Source: Verrucomicrobiota bacterium (GTDB taxonomy: Bacteria; Verrucomicrobiota; Verrucomicrobiia; Chthoniobacterales; JAFAMB01). From it: 64,000 bases of DNA. Below, in pieces: positions 8,544 through 18,116 of this stretch; the first letter of the stretch is position 1, and each line of letters begins with the position of its first letter. The notes beneath the pieces were generated by a model, which saw only the letters and a list, made by a program, of their open reading frames with translations, was not told the origin of the DNA and ran no database searches. A program made the translations under genes and the position numbers. The DNA is taken from assembly GCA_019239825.1 (NCBI GenBank), contig JAFAZK010000247.1, forward strand, positions 1-64,000, written 5' to 3'.

Positions 8544-10769
8544 TCATCCCTGACTCTCCTTTTGTGTAGGCATCTTGGTGGGTATCTTTCCTTCTCGGGT
8601 CGAGCGCGATTCTTCGTGTGCGAATGACTGATCGCCCTCCGAGAGTCGTAGTAGCGACAGGCTTCTTTCGATGAGCTCAACCTCATCGCCGGCGGCCACA
8701 ATCTCCCCAGGCTTAACAAAACCGGTCTCGGTGGCTGTGTTAATTACCGTTTCCCAGCGAATCTCTTCTCGTCCGGGCACAATAAAGGTCAACGGTTCGT
8801 AGTGGGCGTTGAAAAGGAGCAGGAAAGTATCGTCTCGCACCGGTTCTCCGACTGAGTTTCTTATATCCGAAGCTGTGCCGCTAAACAGGGCGCCGATGCA
8901 CTTGGCAAAACCATTTTGCCAGTCCGCCTCTTTCATCTCCGCTCCGTTGGGAGCAAACCACGTGAGATCTTTTACATCGTAGCCCCGAATCCTGCGACCG
9001 GTAAAATATTTTGGACGACGAAACAACGGATGTTCCCGACGGAAGTGGGCGAGTTGGCTGGTAAACCGCTGGAGCTGCTGTTGCTTCGGGGTCCATTGCC
9101 AATTGAACCAGGTCAGCTCGTTATCCTGGCAGTAGGTATTGTTATTACCGTTTTGGGTACGCGAAAACTCATCGCCGCCGTTTAACAGAGGAACCCCCTC
9201 CGATAAAAAGAGAGTGGCTAGGAAATTTCGTTTCTGACGCTCGCGTAGCTCATTGACTTTGACGTCGTTGGTCAAGCCTTCAATGCCGCAATTCCAAGAA
9301 TTGTTGTGGCTATCCCCGTCACGATTTCCTTCACCGTTTGCTTCGTTGTGCTTCTCGTTATAGGTAACGAGGTCATTCAAGGTAAAACCGTCATGAACGG
9401 TAACGAAATTGATGCTGGCTCGCGGTGCTTTGCCTTGATGTTGATAAAGATCCGGGCTGCCGGTTAATCGATAGGCAAACTCCGCGAGCAAACCGTCGTC
9501 TCCCTTCCAGTAGCGGCGGATACAGTCCCGATACTTCCCATTCCACTCCGACCATGGAACGGGGAATTTTCCAACCATGTAACCACCTTCGCCGAGGTCC
9601 CAGGGTTCCGCGATCAGTTTCACCTGCGAGAGGATAGGATCCTGCAACAGGATGTCGAAAAAACCGGACTGCTCATCGACCAAGTGCTCTTCTCGGCCGA
9701 GTGCAGACGCCAAGTCAAAGCGAAATCCATCGACATGCATTTCTGTGACCCAGTATCGGAGGCTATCCATGATCAACTGGAGCACGCGCGGATTCTGGGT
9801 GTTGGGCGTGTTACCGCACCCGGTGTAATCCATATAATAGCGCCGGTTATCTGGGACCAGCCGGTAGTACGATGCGTTGTCGATACCCTTGAACGACAGG
9901 GTTGGACCGAGATGATTCCCTTCGGCAGTATGGTTATAAACCACATCAAGGATCACTTCGATCCCGGCCCGGTGAAGATTTCGCACCATCGTCTTGAACT
10001 CGGTGACTTGTTCACCCAGAACCCCGGCGCTTGAATAACTACTCTCGGGAGCGAAAAAGCCAATCGTGTTGTATCCCCAGTAATTCGTGACGCCGCGATC
10101 AAGCAAAAAACCTTCGTCGCAATGCTCGTGGACCGGCAAAAGTTCCGCTGCGGTCACACCCAGTTCCTGTAAATATTCAATGGCTTCTGGCGAACCAAGC
10201 CCGGCGTAAGTACCGCGGATCTCTTTAGGAATCGTCTCCAACAGCTTTGTGAATCCGCGGACATGAACCTCATACACCACCGTTTCTTCAAGAGGAGTGC
10301 GGAGGAGCTGGTCTTGTTCCCAATCAAATGCCGGATTAGTCACGACACATTTCGGTACGGAGGCAACGTTGTCCTGATAATCGCGCTTCATGTCCTCGGC
10401 AGCGTTCCCGAGAGGATAACCGAACATGTCCGGTCCCCACAGCACCTTGCCTGCTATGGCCCTTGCATAGGGATCGATGACCACTTTCGATGCGTTGAAT
10501 CTCTGGCCCGCAGCAGGTTCATATGCGCCGTAAACGCGATAACCGTAGAGTTGGCCGGGTTGCGCATCCGGCAGAAAAACGTGCCAGACATGATCGGTTG
10601 CTTCGCGCAGTCTGATGCGGACGTCTTCCCGGTCGGTATCATGAGTTTCGAACAAACATAAATCGACACCCGTCGCGTTGGCAGAGTAGAGAGCGAAATT
10701 GACGCCTTTACCCGTCCATGTCGCCCCTAGGGGATAGGACTGTCCTGGCCATACCTGCACTTTATCCAT
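8544..10769 (-). CDS. glgX: Glycogen debranching enzyme (isoamylase type, GlgX/TreX)
   Basis: GH13 isoamylase-type enzyme that hydrolyses alpha-1,6 branches of glycogen or limit dextrins. The 741-residue protein opens with the CBM48 domain (YPLGATWTGKGVNFALYS). The catalytic barrel shows DVVYNH at 275-280, GFRFDLASALGR with nucleophile D352, LIAEPWDLG with acid/base E388 and VTVHDGFTLNDLV with H459-D460. The C-terminus extends about 30 residues past the usual end with a charged, low-complexity tail (EGDQSFAHEESRSTREGK). Placement upstream of treZ-treY matches the treX-treZ-treY arrangement. It would supply linear maltodextrins to TreY. Confidence 0.94.
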   Translation of the reverse strand: MDKVQVWPGQSYPLGATWTGKGVNFALYSANATGVDLCLFETHDTDREDVRIRLREATDHVWHVFLPDAQPGQLYGYRVYGAYEPAAGQRFNASKVVIDPYARAIAGKVLWGPDMFGYPLGNAAEDMKRDYQDNVASVPKCVVTNPAFDWEQDQLLRTPLEETVVYEVHVRGFTKLLETIPKEIRGTYAGLGSPEAIEYLQELGVTAAELLPVHEHCDEGFLLDRGVTNYWGYNTIGFFAPESSYSSAGVLGEQVTEFKTMVRNLHRAGIEVILDVVYNHTAEGNHLGPTLSFKGIDNASYYRLVPDNRRYYMDYTGCGNTPNTQNPRVLQLIMDSLRYWVTEMHVDGFRFDLASALGREEHLVDEQSGFFDILLQDPILSQVKLIAEPWDLGEGGYMVGKFPVPWSEWNGKYRDCIRRYWKGDDGLLAEFAYRLTGSPDLYQHQGKAPRASINFVTVHDGFTLNDLVTYNEKHNEANGEGNRDGDSHNNSWNCGIEGLTNDVKVNELRERQKRNFLATLFLSEGVPLLNGGDEFSRTQNGNNNTYCQDNELTWFNWQWTPKQQQLQRFTSQLAHFRREHPLFRRPKYFTGRRIRGYDVKDLTWFAPNGAEMKEADWQNGFAKCIGALFSGTASDIRNSVGEPVRDDTFLLLFNAHYEPLTFIVPGREEIRWETVINTATETGFVKPGEIVAAGDEVELIERSLSLLRLSEGDQSFAHEESRSTREGKIPTKMPTQKESQG

Positions 10770-10837
10770 AGCTGTCTAGTATCGGTTACGGACGTCTGGG
10801 CGGTTGTCGAACGATTTCGATTGGGGGGTGATTGTTT

Positions 10838-11110
10838 GGAGGGGAGCCGCTTTGATCTGTGGCCCTAACGACCTCACGCCATTCGTCCCTACACGTGTCT
10901 GGCCGGACACTATGGCAGCAGGCGGCTCCCGGGAACGTCTCAACGCGTGTTACCGGTCTGCCGCGTAGGTGATTCCCAAATCGGCGCCGGATAGCACACA
11001 TCACGCTGGGTAGCTTGCGGGAGCCGCCTGTTGCCACGATTTTCGGCGGGTCAGACGCGGGGACGAACGGCGTGAGGTCGTTGGGCCGTGTTCCAAAGCG
11101 GCTCCCCTCC
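10838..11110. repeat. Palindromic GGAGCCGC element, copy B (full, 273 bp)
   Basis: A complete palindromic element between divergent glgX and the UDPGP gene. The outer arms GGAGGGGAGCCGCTTTG (10838-10854) and CAAAGCGGCTCCCCTCC (11094-11110) are perfect 17-bp reverse complements. Inside them, 10861-10888 and 11061-11087 form a second near-perfect pair of about 27 bp. Third-level copies GCAGGCGGCTCCCGGGAACG and GCGGGAGCCGCCTGTTGCC face each other in the centre. No open frame of interest or transposase is present. The element fills most of the divergent spacer, so promoters of both genes must lie in or right beside it. Confidence 0.85.
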
Positions 11111-11164
11111 AAACCGTCTCCTCGAACTCCTTGAACTCCTCGAACTCCTCTTGTTTGTTGCCTA

Positions 11165-12557
11165 ATGAGCGAAGGGATTGCTTTGATCGAGAAGAAGATG
11201 CGCTCGGCTGGATTAAGCGAGATCGCCATACAAGCGTTTGTTTTTCAGTATCAGAAGCTTCTGGATAATGACACTGGGTTGATTCCTGAAGAGGCCATTC
11301 AACCGGTCGCTCAGTTGCCATCGTTGGACGAGCGGGAACTCCCGGAACTCACCGGGGACTATTTGCACCAGACCCTGGTCTTGAAATTGAACGGCGGGCT
11401 AGGGACTAGCATGGGCTTGGAAAAAGCTAAAAGCCTGCTGCGAGTCCGTGGCGATCTGACGTTTCTCGACATTATCGTGAAGCAGTTTCTGCAACTGCGC
11501 GCGAGTACGGCGCCGGGCTTGGGCCTGTTTTTTATGAACAGTTTCAGCACTGCCGACGACACCATCGAGGCCCTGCAGTCGTACCGGGAATTGGGGGACC
11601 CAAAGCACATGCAGCTACTGCAAAATCGGGTACCAAAGATTGATAAGGAAACGCTTTTGCCGATCTCTTGGCCGTCTCATCCGGCATTGGAATGGTGTCC
11701 ACCGGGACACGCTGATCTTTATGTCTGCCTATACGGTTCGGGTTTGCTTAAGCAACTTTTGGATGAGGGCAAGAAATATCTGTTTGTTTCAAATGCGGAT
11801 AACCTGGGCGCCAGTTTGGACCCGAATCTGCTTCGATTCTTTGCTGAATCTGACGCGCCCTTTCTAATGGAAGTAACTCGTCGCACGCCATCCGATCGTA
11901 AAGGAGGCCATCTGGCGCGCCGGCTGGATTCCAAGCGATTGGTCTTGCGAGAGTCAGCGCAGTGCCCAGAGAAAGATCTGGACTATTTTCAAGACATTGA
12001 TCGTCATCGCTACTTCAACACGAATAATCTCTGGATAAGGTTAGACAGATTGTTCGATAAACTGACCGCAGGGGGCGGGTACATTCCTTTGCCACTGATT
12101 CGGAACGAGAAAAATGTTGATCCGCGAGATAAGAAGAGCCCGAAAGTTTTTCAGTTGGAGGCGGCAATGGGCGCCGCCATCGAATGCTTTGACGGCGCGG
12201 CGGCAGTAGAAGTTCCACGATCGCGTTTTTCGCCGGTCAAAACCACGAATGACCTATTGGCCGTCCGTTCGGATGCTTATGAGCTCGATGAATCGTTTCG
12301 GGTCGGCTTGCTGGCTGAGCGCCGAGGTGTTCCTCCTAAGATCGAGTTGTCGGACGATTACAAATTGGTGGATCAACTTGAGAAGCTGGTTGCTGGGGGA
12401 GTCCCGTCTTTGATTCGCAGCCGCTCGCTAACGGTAAAGGGGCCATGGCGTTTCCTTGCGGGGGTCGAGATCGTGGGAGACGTGCGGTTTGAAAATGATT
12501 CCGGTGAGGTGCGGGAAGTGAAGCCGGGGGTGTATGAGGATCGCGTGGTAGAAGGAT

Positions 12558-12559
<2 letters not shown>
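11165..12559 (+). CDS. UTP--glucose-1-phosphate uridylyltransferase, eukaryotic-type (UDPGP family)
   Basis: Makes UDP-glucose from UTP and glucose-1-phosphate. The 464-residue protein belongs to the UDPGP family (PF01704), not the bacterial GalU family. Visible features are the nucleotide-binding loop KLNGGLGTSMG (74-84), a typical lysine-containing follow-on (GLEKAKSLL), the LFVSNADNLGASLDPNLL segment with the metal/uridine-binding NADN, the NTNNLWI motif and a C-terminal left-handed beta-helix-like tail. UDP-glucose would feed polysaccharide synthesis and possibly glycogen turnover, consistent with the neighbouring glgX-treZ-treY. It is transcribed divergently from glgX across palindromic element B. 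Its stop codon is the first base of a hexamer-repeat palindrome. Confidence 0.88.
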
Positions 12560-12763
<204 letters not shown>

Positions 12764-12767
12764 TTTC

Positions 12768-13586
12768 TTAGGTCATGCGCACGAAGTCGAGCAGGAAACG
12801 GGACCAGAGATACAACATGCCGCGCCAGGTGTAACGAACCTCGCGATTGCCGGCGGGGGTGAGTAGCCCGGATCTCACGTTGTGTTCGATTTGATCTTTT
12901 AGGTCTTGCTCCAGCAAATCCCGCATTTGATCGGGAACCAATGGTTGCACATCGACACTGTCGAGATGGGCTTTCGAGAGCATTGAACGATGGGCGTCAC
13001 AGATTTGTTCGATTGAGAGATCGGATCTGACGCGTTGTACGCGAGTGCTGGGCAAGAATTTGAGGGAGTACGCAAAAGGATAAGTCCAAGTCAAATACAC
13101 CTGACCATCTCGGGAACGGGTCATCAAGCTGACGTAGCAAAAGGCGATTCGGCCTTGGTGGATCAGGCAGACCGCCATTTGGCTCTGATCGGTGCTCCGA
13201 TGAAAAAGGCGGACGAATTGGCGCTGGTTTTGCCAGTGACAACTGACTTCGTCGGCTAAAGCAAAATCTTGGCTCTCGATCTCTTCGGTCAACAAATTCA
13301 GAAAGGGAAAGAGCTCATCCCGGGGAGCGGACGATTCGGAGAACACGCGTTCTATCGGCAGGCGTAGCTTGCGGACCCTCGCGATTATTTCAACCCAGGG
13401 CAGCAATATCCAAAAAGCAACCAGGATCACGCCCACCGCCCAGCTGCCCGTTGGCAAGTAACCGATAAGAAATGAGGTGAACAGGAGACAAGCCACGCTC
13501 AACCGTCGAAAGATCGGCTGGCGGAAGGTGCGAAGTCCGAGGCCTAGGACGGCGACACCCAACACTAATAAGAGGGACGAGAACAT
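12768..13586 (-). CDS. Hypothetical membrane protein
   Basis: I do not recognise this 272-residue protein. It begins with two or three hydrophobic segments (about 3-20, 30-45 and 48-64), and the remaining 200 residues are soluble and probably cytoplasmic. The soluble part contains aromatic stretches such as VYLTWTYPFAYSLKFLP and ends with a basic/aromatic RGMLYLWSRFLLDFVRMT helix that could contact the membrane. No catalytic motif is visible. It lies 69 bp downstream of the glutaredoxin-like gene in the same direction, so it may be the last gene of the parB-peptidase-glutaredoxin run. A small hairpin (CGTTCAG/CTGAACG, 13608-13627) sits in that gap. Confidence 0.65.
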   Translation of the reverse strand: MFSSLLLVLGVAVLGLGLRTFRQPIFRRLSVACLLFTSFLIGYLPTGSWAVGVILVAFWILLPWVEIIARVRKLRLPIERVFSESSAPRDELFPFLNLLTEEIESQDFALADEVSCHWQNQRQFVRLFHRSTDQSQMAVCLIHQGRIAFCYVSLMTRSRDGQVYLTWTYPFAYSLKFLPSTRVQRVRSDLSIEQICDAHRSMLSKAHLDSVDVQPLVPDQMRDLLEQDLKDQIEHNVRSGLLTPAGNREVRYTWRGMLYLWSRFLLDFVRMT

Positions 13587-13655
13587 TAAACGGGACTATA
13601 AAGATTTCGTTCAGACGAAGCTGAACGAGATTTGTACGCGGATAGCGACAAAAAG

Positions 13656-13910
13656 CTATGGATGAATTTCGTGTATTTTTAAAAAGTGCTCCAACTCTTC
13701 GGGACCAAAATCAGGAAGAACTTCATCTCCGACCACGAGTGTAGGAGCATAGGTTTGGCCGGATATCCGCCGCATTTCGTCGTAAGCGACTCGATCCCTG
13801 AGAACATCGATCCGGCGAAACTTGTATCCGTGTTCTTCAAGGTATTCTTCGGCCATATCGCACCACGGGCAACCGGCCTTTACGTAAAGAAGCAACTCAG
13901 GCTTATCCAT
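13656..13910 (-). CDS. Glutaredoxin-like thiol-disulfide protein
   Basis: A small 84-residue thioredoxin-fold protein. It has the redox motif CPWC at positions 14-17 (KAGCPWCDMAEEYLEEHG), a cis-proline in TYAPTLVVGDEVLPDFG and the final helix EELEHFLKIHEI, all as in NrdH/GrxC-type glutaredoxins. It probably reduces protein disulfides or glutathione mixed disulfides in the cytoplasm. Its ATG overlaps the stop codon of the upstream peptidase gene by one base (TAATG), which indicates translational coupling. Confidence 0.85.
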   Translation of the reverse strand: MDKPELLLYVKAGCPWCDMAEEYLEEHGYKFRRIDVLRDRVAYDEMRRISGQTYAPTLVVGDEVLPDFGPEELEHFLKIHEIHP

Positions 13911-14965
13911 TAATTCTTCCCTTTAGTCTGTCGCAGCGCTTGCTCCGAAAGAGCGGTTTGAGTCGGACCCGGCGCAGGTGAAATGTTTTGTTCTGATAAA
14001 AAATAAAGAACCAATTGACCCGCTTGCGCAAGTGCATCGCGACTAAGACGGCTAGCGTTATCGTCGGCCGAGTTCAAATAGGACTCATCGAGGTCCATTA
14101 ACGCGATGGCGGGAGTACCCGCGTTTTGGAAGGGAACATGATCTAAAAGCAAGGGACGTTTGCCACTTTCGAGATTGAATTTTAGTGCTTCGGCAGCGGA
14201 TCGGAATTGTTGGATTAAGCCGGCATCCGAATTCATAGCGTAACCCAAGGGCGATCCGGATCCTCCCATATGTTCGAGCACAACTGCGGCGCTGGCTGCA
14301 TCGGTGCTCCGGTTGATTTGTAACATTTGGATATAAAATCGGCTGCCGAAAAGGCCGTCGTTAGAGGTGATTTGATGAAACGGCATGTGCCCATCGAGAA
14401 ACAGCAATTCCACGTGTGCAGCCAGGCGTGGATCGAGAGCAAGAGCATGGGCTATTTCAAGGAGGACGGCGGTGTTAGCAGCTCCATCGGTCGCCCCGGG
14501 ATCTATGGCAAATCCTAGATTAAGAGAATCGAAGTGGGCAGCCACTAAGTAGAGAGGTTTGGCAAGAGGGACTCGTTGATACCGTCCGATGAGACTGGAG
14601 AAACGGATTTCTTGCCCACCGGGGGCCTGTTCAGTGAAAGGCTGTTCCGTTACTTCCCAACCAGCAGTGATCAGGTTGGATTTCAGATAACCGCGAACCT
14701 GATCGAGGGCTGTGCTGCCCGCGATCCGATTGCCAAAGTTCAAGACTGCTTGCGCAGTCGAAAGGGAACGCTCGCTGTCGAAGTCCTTCCAGATTGCCTG
14801 GCGCCGAGGAGGGAGAGGCGGGGTCGGTGTCGCGGGAGACTGATTTGCTGAAGGCCCTCCAGATTCCTGGCTAACCGGCTTACATGAAATAAGCAGTGCC
14901 AGCGTGAAACCGACTAGTAACGGAGAAAGAAGCGATCGAAATGGAATCGCGCTGCGGGATGCCAT
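13910..14965 (-). CDS. M28-family lipoprotein, glutaminyl-cyclase-like, with altered metal site
   Basis: A 351-residue exported protein. Residues 1-28 form a lipoprotein signal peptide ending LLISC (lipid-modified Cys28), followed by a Pro/Ser-rich linker to about 55. The rest resembles M28 zinc hydrolases, closest in pattern to glutaminyl-peptide cyclotransferases: VAAHFDS (144-146), GATDGAANTAVLLE (zinc Asp160), a LFLDGHMPF block followed by NDGLFGSR, VVLEHMGG and DHVPFQNAGTP (zinc His276). In active cyclases the third block reads DGEEAF, with catalytic and zinc-binding glutamates. Here those two positions are His193 and Met194, and the later catalytic Asp is Glu231. The protein may be inactive or bind metal differently. 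It is coupled to the downstream glutaredoxin-like gene. Confidence 0.75.
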   Translation of the reverse strand: MASRSAIPFRSLLSPLLVGFTLALLISCKPVSQESGGPSANQSPATPTPPLPPRRQAIWKDFDSERSLSTAQAVLNFGNRIAGSTALDQVRGYLKSNLITAGWEVTEQPFTEQAPGGQEIRFSSLIGRYQRVPLAKPLYLVAAHFDSLNLGFAIDPGATDGAANTAVLLEIAHALALDPRLAAHVELLFLDGHMPFHQITSNDGLFGSRFYIQMLQINRSTDAASAAVVLEHMGGSGSPLGYAMNSDAGLIQQFRSAAEALKFNLESGKRPLLLDHVPFQNAGTPAIALMDLDESYLNSADDNASRLSRDALAQAGQLVLYFLSEQNISPAPGPTQTALSEQALRQTKGKN

Positions 14966-14976
14966 GAATACGGACT

Positions 14977-15864
14977 TTAATGCGATGTGACTCCTAAGAG
15001 CGATAGGATCCGCTCTAAGTCATCGTTGCCGTAGTATTGGATCTCGATTTTGCCCCGCTTATCGTTGTGGTGAACTACCACGTGCGTGGCCAGTCTGTCT
15101 CGAAGCCGATTTTCAATCTGCGCCACGGCATGATTGGTCGTGTTCTGCGCAGCTACTGGACGGGAACCGGTTTTTCCGGTCTTGGTCAGCCCATGTCGGG
15201 CCAATTGTTCGGCGACTAATTTCTCGGTTATGCGGACGGTTGCAGATTGGCGAATGATGACCTCCGCGATCGCGAGTTGTTCGGCTCGGTTCTCTAAGCT
15301 CAATAAGACTTTTGCATGTCCAACACTCAATAGGTCCTGGGAAAGATAACTTTGGATCTGGGGGTGCAACTCGAGCAATCGGAGCGAGTTGGCGATGACC
15401 GATCGACTCTTACTTACGCGCACCGCGATATCCTCTTGTCGCATAGAGAATTCTTGGGAGAGCCGCCGATAAGCTTGAGCTTCTTCGATCGGATTCAGGT
15501 CCTCGCGCTGGAGATTCTCAATCAATGCCATCTCCAAAACGTCACGATCAGATGCATCTCGGAGGATGACCGGTGCTTCGCTCAGGCCCAGTTGGTTGGC
15601 AGCTCGCCAGCGGCGTTCGCCAGCGATTAACTCACATTTCCCGTTAACCCGACGGACAATGAGCGGCTGGATTATTCCGTGCTCCCGGATCGAATCTACT
15701 AGCTCTTGTAACTGGTCGGCATTGAACGCTTTTCTCGGTTGGAGCGGGCTTGGAACGATATCAGAGAGTGGAACACGTTCGACGCGATCTCCTGGTTCAA
15801 GTGCGGGCGGTTTTGGTGTGTTGATCAGAGCACTAAGGCCCTTACCGAGAACTACCTTTGCCAT
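14977..15864 (-). CDS. parB: Chromosome-partitioning protein ParB
   Basis: CTP-dependent DNA clamp that loads at parS and helps segregate the origin region. The 295-residue protein starts at the ATG at 15864 (MAKVVLGKGLSALI, the typical ParB N-terminus); an upstream in-frame ATG at 15981 would add unrelated residues. The N-terminal ParB/Srx domain has PSPLQPRKAF (box I) and the CTP-binding GERRWRA at 82-88. The central helix-turn-helix (about 125-180, MRQEDIAVRVSKSRSVIANS) follows, then a C-terminal dimerisation domain after a basic linker. parA is not adjacent on the coding side and no TGTTTCACGTGAAACA-like parS site was seen in the window. The M28 gene follows 11 bp downstream. Confidence 0.93.
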   Translation of the reverse strand: MAKVVLGKGLSALINTPKPPALEPGDRVERVPLSDIVPSPLQPRKAFNADQLQELVDSIREHGIIQPLIVRRVNGKCELIAGERRWRAANQLGLSEAPVILRDASDRDVLEMALIENLQREDLNPIEEAQAYRRLSQEFSMRQEDIAVRVSKSRSVIANSLRLLELHPQIQSYLSQDLLSVGHAKVLLSLENRAEQLAIAEVIIRQSATVRITEKLVAEQLARHGLTKTGKTGSRPVAAQNTTNHAVAQIENRLRDRLATHVVVHHNDKRGKIEIQYYGNDDLERILSLLGVTSH

Positions 15865-15900
15865 AACCGATTGGAAGCTACTGGACCTACCTTGGTAAAG

Positions 15901-16145
15901 CAAGGAGTTCAGGAGTTTGGTAGAGCGAGGCTCCCAAACCGCCAAAGGCTCTATCGTCGCCGTTGGCGCCGAACACTTCATAAAATGTTGTTACACCAAT
16001 TCTTGTGCCGAGCCGAAACCCCGTGCAGACCACGGCTCGGCGCGTGTCAAGGCGCAGCAACACTCTCCAGTGAGCATTCCTGATTTCCCTGTTTACATTA
16101 CAGATCGCTTGGGAGCCTCGCTCTACCGGAGTCCTTGAACTCCTG
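15901..16145. repeat. parB/MFS divergent spacer palindrome
   Basis: GGTAGAGCGAGGCTCCCA (15919-15936) and TGGGAGCCTCGCTCTACC (16110-16127) are perfect 18-bp reverse complements. Pairing continues outward through CAAGGAGTTCAGGAG and CCTTGAACTCCTG. An inner hairpin, GCCGAGCCG/CGGCTCGGC, lies near 16011-16041. This is a structure like the other spacer palindromes but with its own private arm sequence. It occupies the whole divergent promoter region. Confidence 0.8.
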
Positions 16146-16153
16146 CTTTGCCA

Positions 16154-17395
16154 ATGCTCTTAAAGATGGTGACTATTTGGTCCGATCCAAAAGCGCGGCT
16201 GATCTTGACCGGCAATTTCCTGCTGGTGGTTGGTGCCGGCATCACCTTTATGGCGGTCCCGTGGCTGCTCATTCAAAAACCGAATGGGAACGCTATTCTC
16301 GGCTACAGCAATGTGGCGGTAACGCTTTTGATTCTTTTTCTGCTACCTTATTTTGGCAAAATCGTTGATCGCTATTCGAGAAAGCGAGTGGTTCTGGTCT
16401 ACCTGGGATCAGCGGTTGTCTTGGACGCGCTGATCGTTGCGGTAATCCTGGGAGAAGGCTCAACTAAAATCTGGGAACTCTTGACTGTATTTTGTTTTGG
16501 TTCGCTGGGGGCAAGTGTTTATTACCCAGCCCAGTTTGCGCTCAGCCAAGAAGTGATTGCGCCGGAGCGCTACGAGAGTCTGAGTGGCGCCATCGAAATA
16601 CAGTGGCAAGCAGGATCGATGTTCGCTGGCGCACTGGGAGCCTGGTTGATTGCCGTGATCCCATTCTCTGGCGTCTTGTGTATTGATGCCGCAGCTTATC
16701 TGTCCGCTTTCCTCATCATGTCCAGGCTGCAGTACCAGAGAGCTCAGGAGCGATCAACGGCGCCGGCTTCTGCTTGGGCAATGTTGATTGAAGGTTTGCA
16801 GTATTTGCGGGGGCGGCCGCGACTATCGGTTGTCATGTTGGCAAGTTACTTACCGTTTCTTGCCATCATGGTGGGGAATTTCCTTTCACCGATCTTTGTG
16901 CGCGAGGTGCTCCGAGGAGGACCGCAGATCTATGGCATTGGGGAAGTAAGTTATGCCGTTGGTGCGACTCTGGCGGGCCTTACGGTTCCCGCAATTAACG
17001 CGCGCATTGGGTTGGTGCCGACTTTGTTATGCACAGTCGCGGTCTACGGAGTAGCGGCTTCCCTGAATCCGATGGCACCGATCGCCATCGTCTTCTTCGT
17101 TTCATATGTGCTCCAAGGTTGGGGCAACGCGGGTTCTCGAGTGGCGCGTACGATCCTCGTTTTGAAGACGGTACCAAACGCTGTCGTTGGCCGCGTGAAC
17201 CTCTTCTATTCCGCATTTGAGAGAATGTTGCGATCCACTGCCCTGGCTCTGATCACCGCGATGCTACCAACCTGGGGAGCTGCCAATTCGTATTGGGTTC
17301 TCGCGGTGATCGCGGCGGCGGCCTGGTTGATGGTATGGAGCGCTCGCCATGTACGCGCCTATCCCGTCGAGACGGTTTCGGTTGGAGAATCTTGA
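16154..17395 (+). CDS. Major facilitator superfamily transporter
   Basis: A 413-residue MFS permease of the MFS_3 (enterobactin-exporter/EntS-like) type, with about 12 hydrophobic spans spaced through the sequence. The conserved loop between helices 2 and 3 reads GKIVDRYSRKRVVLVY, matching the family G-x-x-x-D-R-x-x-R-K pattern. The central cytoplasmic loop falls near YQRAQERSTAPAS. Substrate is not evident. The start is uncertain: ATG at 16154 or 16166, with an upstream TTG at 16148. The lipoate-ligase-like gene follows 19 bp downstream and may be co-transcribed. The divergent promoter region lies in a palindromic spacer. Confidence 0.82.
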   Translation: MLLKMVTIWSDPKARLILTGNFLLVVGAGITFMAVPWLLIQKPNGNAILGYSNVAVTLLILFLLPYFGKIVDRYSRKRVVLVYLGSAVVLDALIVAVILGEGSTKIWELLTVFCFGSLGASVYYPAQFALSQEVIAPERYESLSGAIEIQWQAGSMFAGALGAWLIAVIPFSGVLCIDAAAYLSAFLIMSRLQYQRAQERSTAPASAWAMLIEGLQYLRGRPRLSVVMLASYLPFLAIMVGNFLSPIFVREVLRGGPQIYGIGEVSYAVGATLAGLTVPAINARIGLVPTLLCTVAVYGVAASLNPMAPIAIVFFVSYVLQGWGNAGSRVARTILVLKTVPNAVVGRVNLFYSAFERMLRSTALALITAMLPTWGAANSYWVLAVIAAAAWLMVWSARHVRAYPVETVSVGES

Positions 17396-17414
17396 TGTTA
17401 AATGGAGAACATAG

Positions 17415-18086
17415 ATGTTCAGGCGCTTGACATGGGTCATTGATGAAACCCCGCATCGGGCCGCTTTGAATATGGCGATCGACGAGGCGCTGCTTATGGG
17501 CGGCGGTGATTGTCCGCTGTTTCGGGCCTACCAGTGGCTGCGGCACCCGGTCTCAATTGGTTATTTCAGCTCTTGGGAGCGGACCAACGCACTCTATCCG
17601 GACAGGGAAATTGTCCGTCGCTGGACCGGTGGCGGCGTGGTCGAACACGGAGCTGACTTCACTTACTCGTTGTTACTGCCATCGGACGCTGGACCGCCTC
17701 CGAATCGAGATCTCTATAGAGGAATGCACGCTGCTATCGCACGGACCCTAACGGCCACGGGGTGCGCCGGTGCGGTGGTGGTCACAGGTTCCGAAGCGCC
17801 ACCCGGGACAGATCCGGTTGCCGCTTGTTTTGCGAAATCTGTGGAAAACGATGTCGAAGTTGACGGGGTTAAGGTTGCGGGCGCGGCCATCCGGCGGTTA
17901 CGCACCGGCGTCATTCTTCAAGGGAGCATCCAGCAAATTTCGGTCGAATCCGGATTCGCAGCCCAGCTTGCGCACACCTTGTCGCTAGCCGTAGAGAAAA
18001 GGATGCTTTCGACCGTGACAACGTCGTTAGCCGAGCGTATCGCTAACGTGAAGTACGGCACCGAGTCATGGACACGCAGGTATTGA
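17415..18086 (+). CDS. Lipoate--protein ligase A-family protein
   Basis: A 223-residue protein of the biotin/lipoate A/B ligase family, which attaches lipoyl or octanoyl groups to lysines of E2 and GcvH proteins. Family hallmarks are RRWTGGGVVEHG (68-79; lipoyl-AMP pocket), DFTYSLLLP, and the ENDVEVDGVKVAGAAIRR segment with the conserved Lys153. GGAG lies about 8 nt before the ATG. The protein is shorter than LplA, lacks its C-terminal domain and is near LipM/LipL-type length, so it could be an octanoyltransferase/amidotransferase rather than a ligase. The cNMP-kinase gene follows directly. Confidence 0.82.
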   Translation: MFRRLTWVIDETPHRAALNMAIDEALLMGGGDCPLFRAYQWLRHPVSIGYFSSWERTNALYPDREIVRRWTGGGVVEHGADFTYSLLLPSDAGPPPNRDLYRGMHAAIARTLTATGCAGAVVVTGSEAPPGTDPVAACFAKSVENDVEVDGVKVAGAAIRRLRTGVILQGSIQQISVESGFAAQLAHTLSLAVEKRMLSTVTTSLAERIANVKYGTESWTRRY

Positions 18087-18116
18087 GTGCTTGTTATCGG
18101 ACCCGGGGGCGTGGCC

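Noticed and set aside
14977-16153. parS site next to parB
   Set aside because: No TGTTTCACGTGAAACA-like 16-mer was seen; the inverted repeat here has a different sequence and long spacing.
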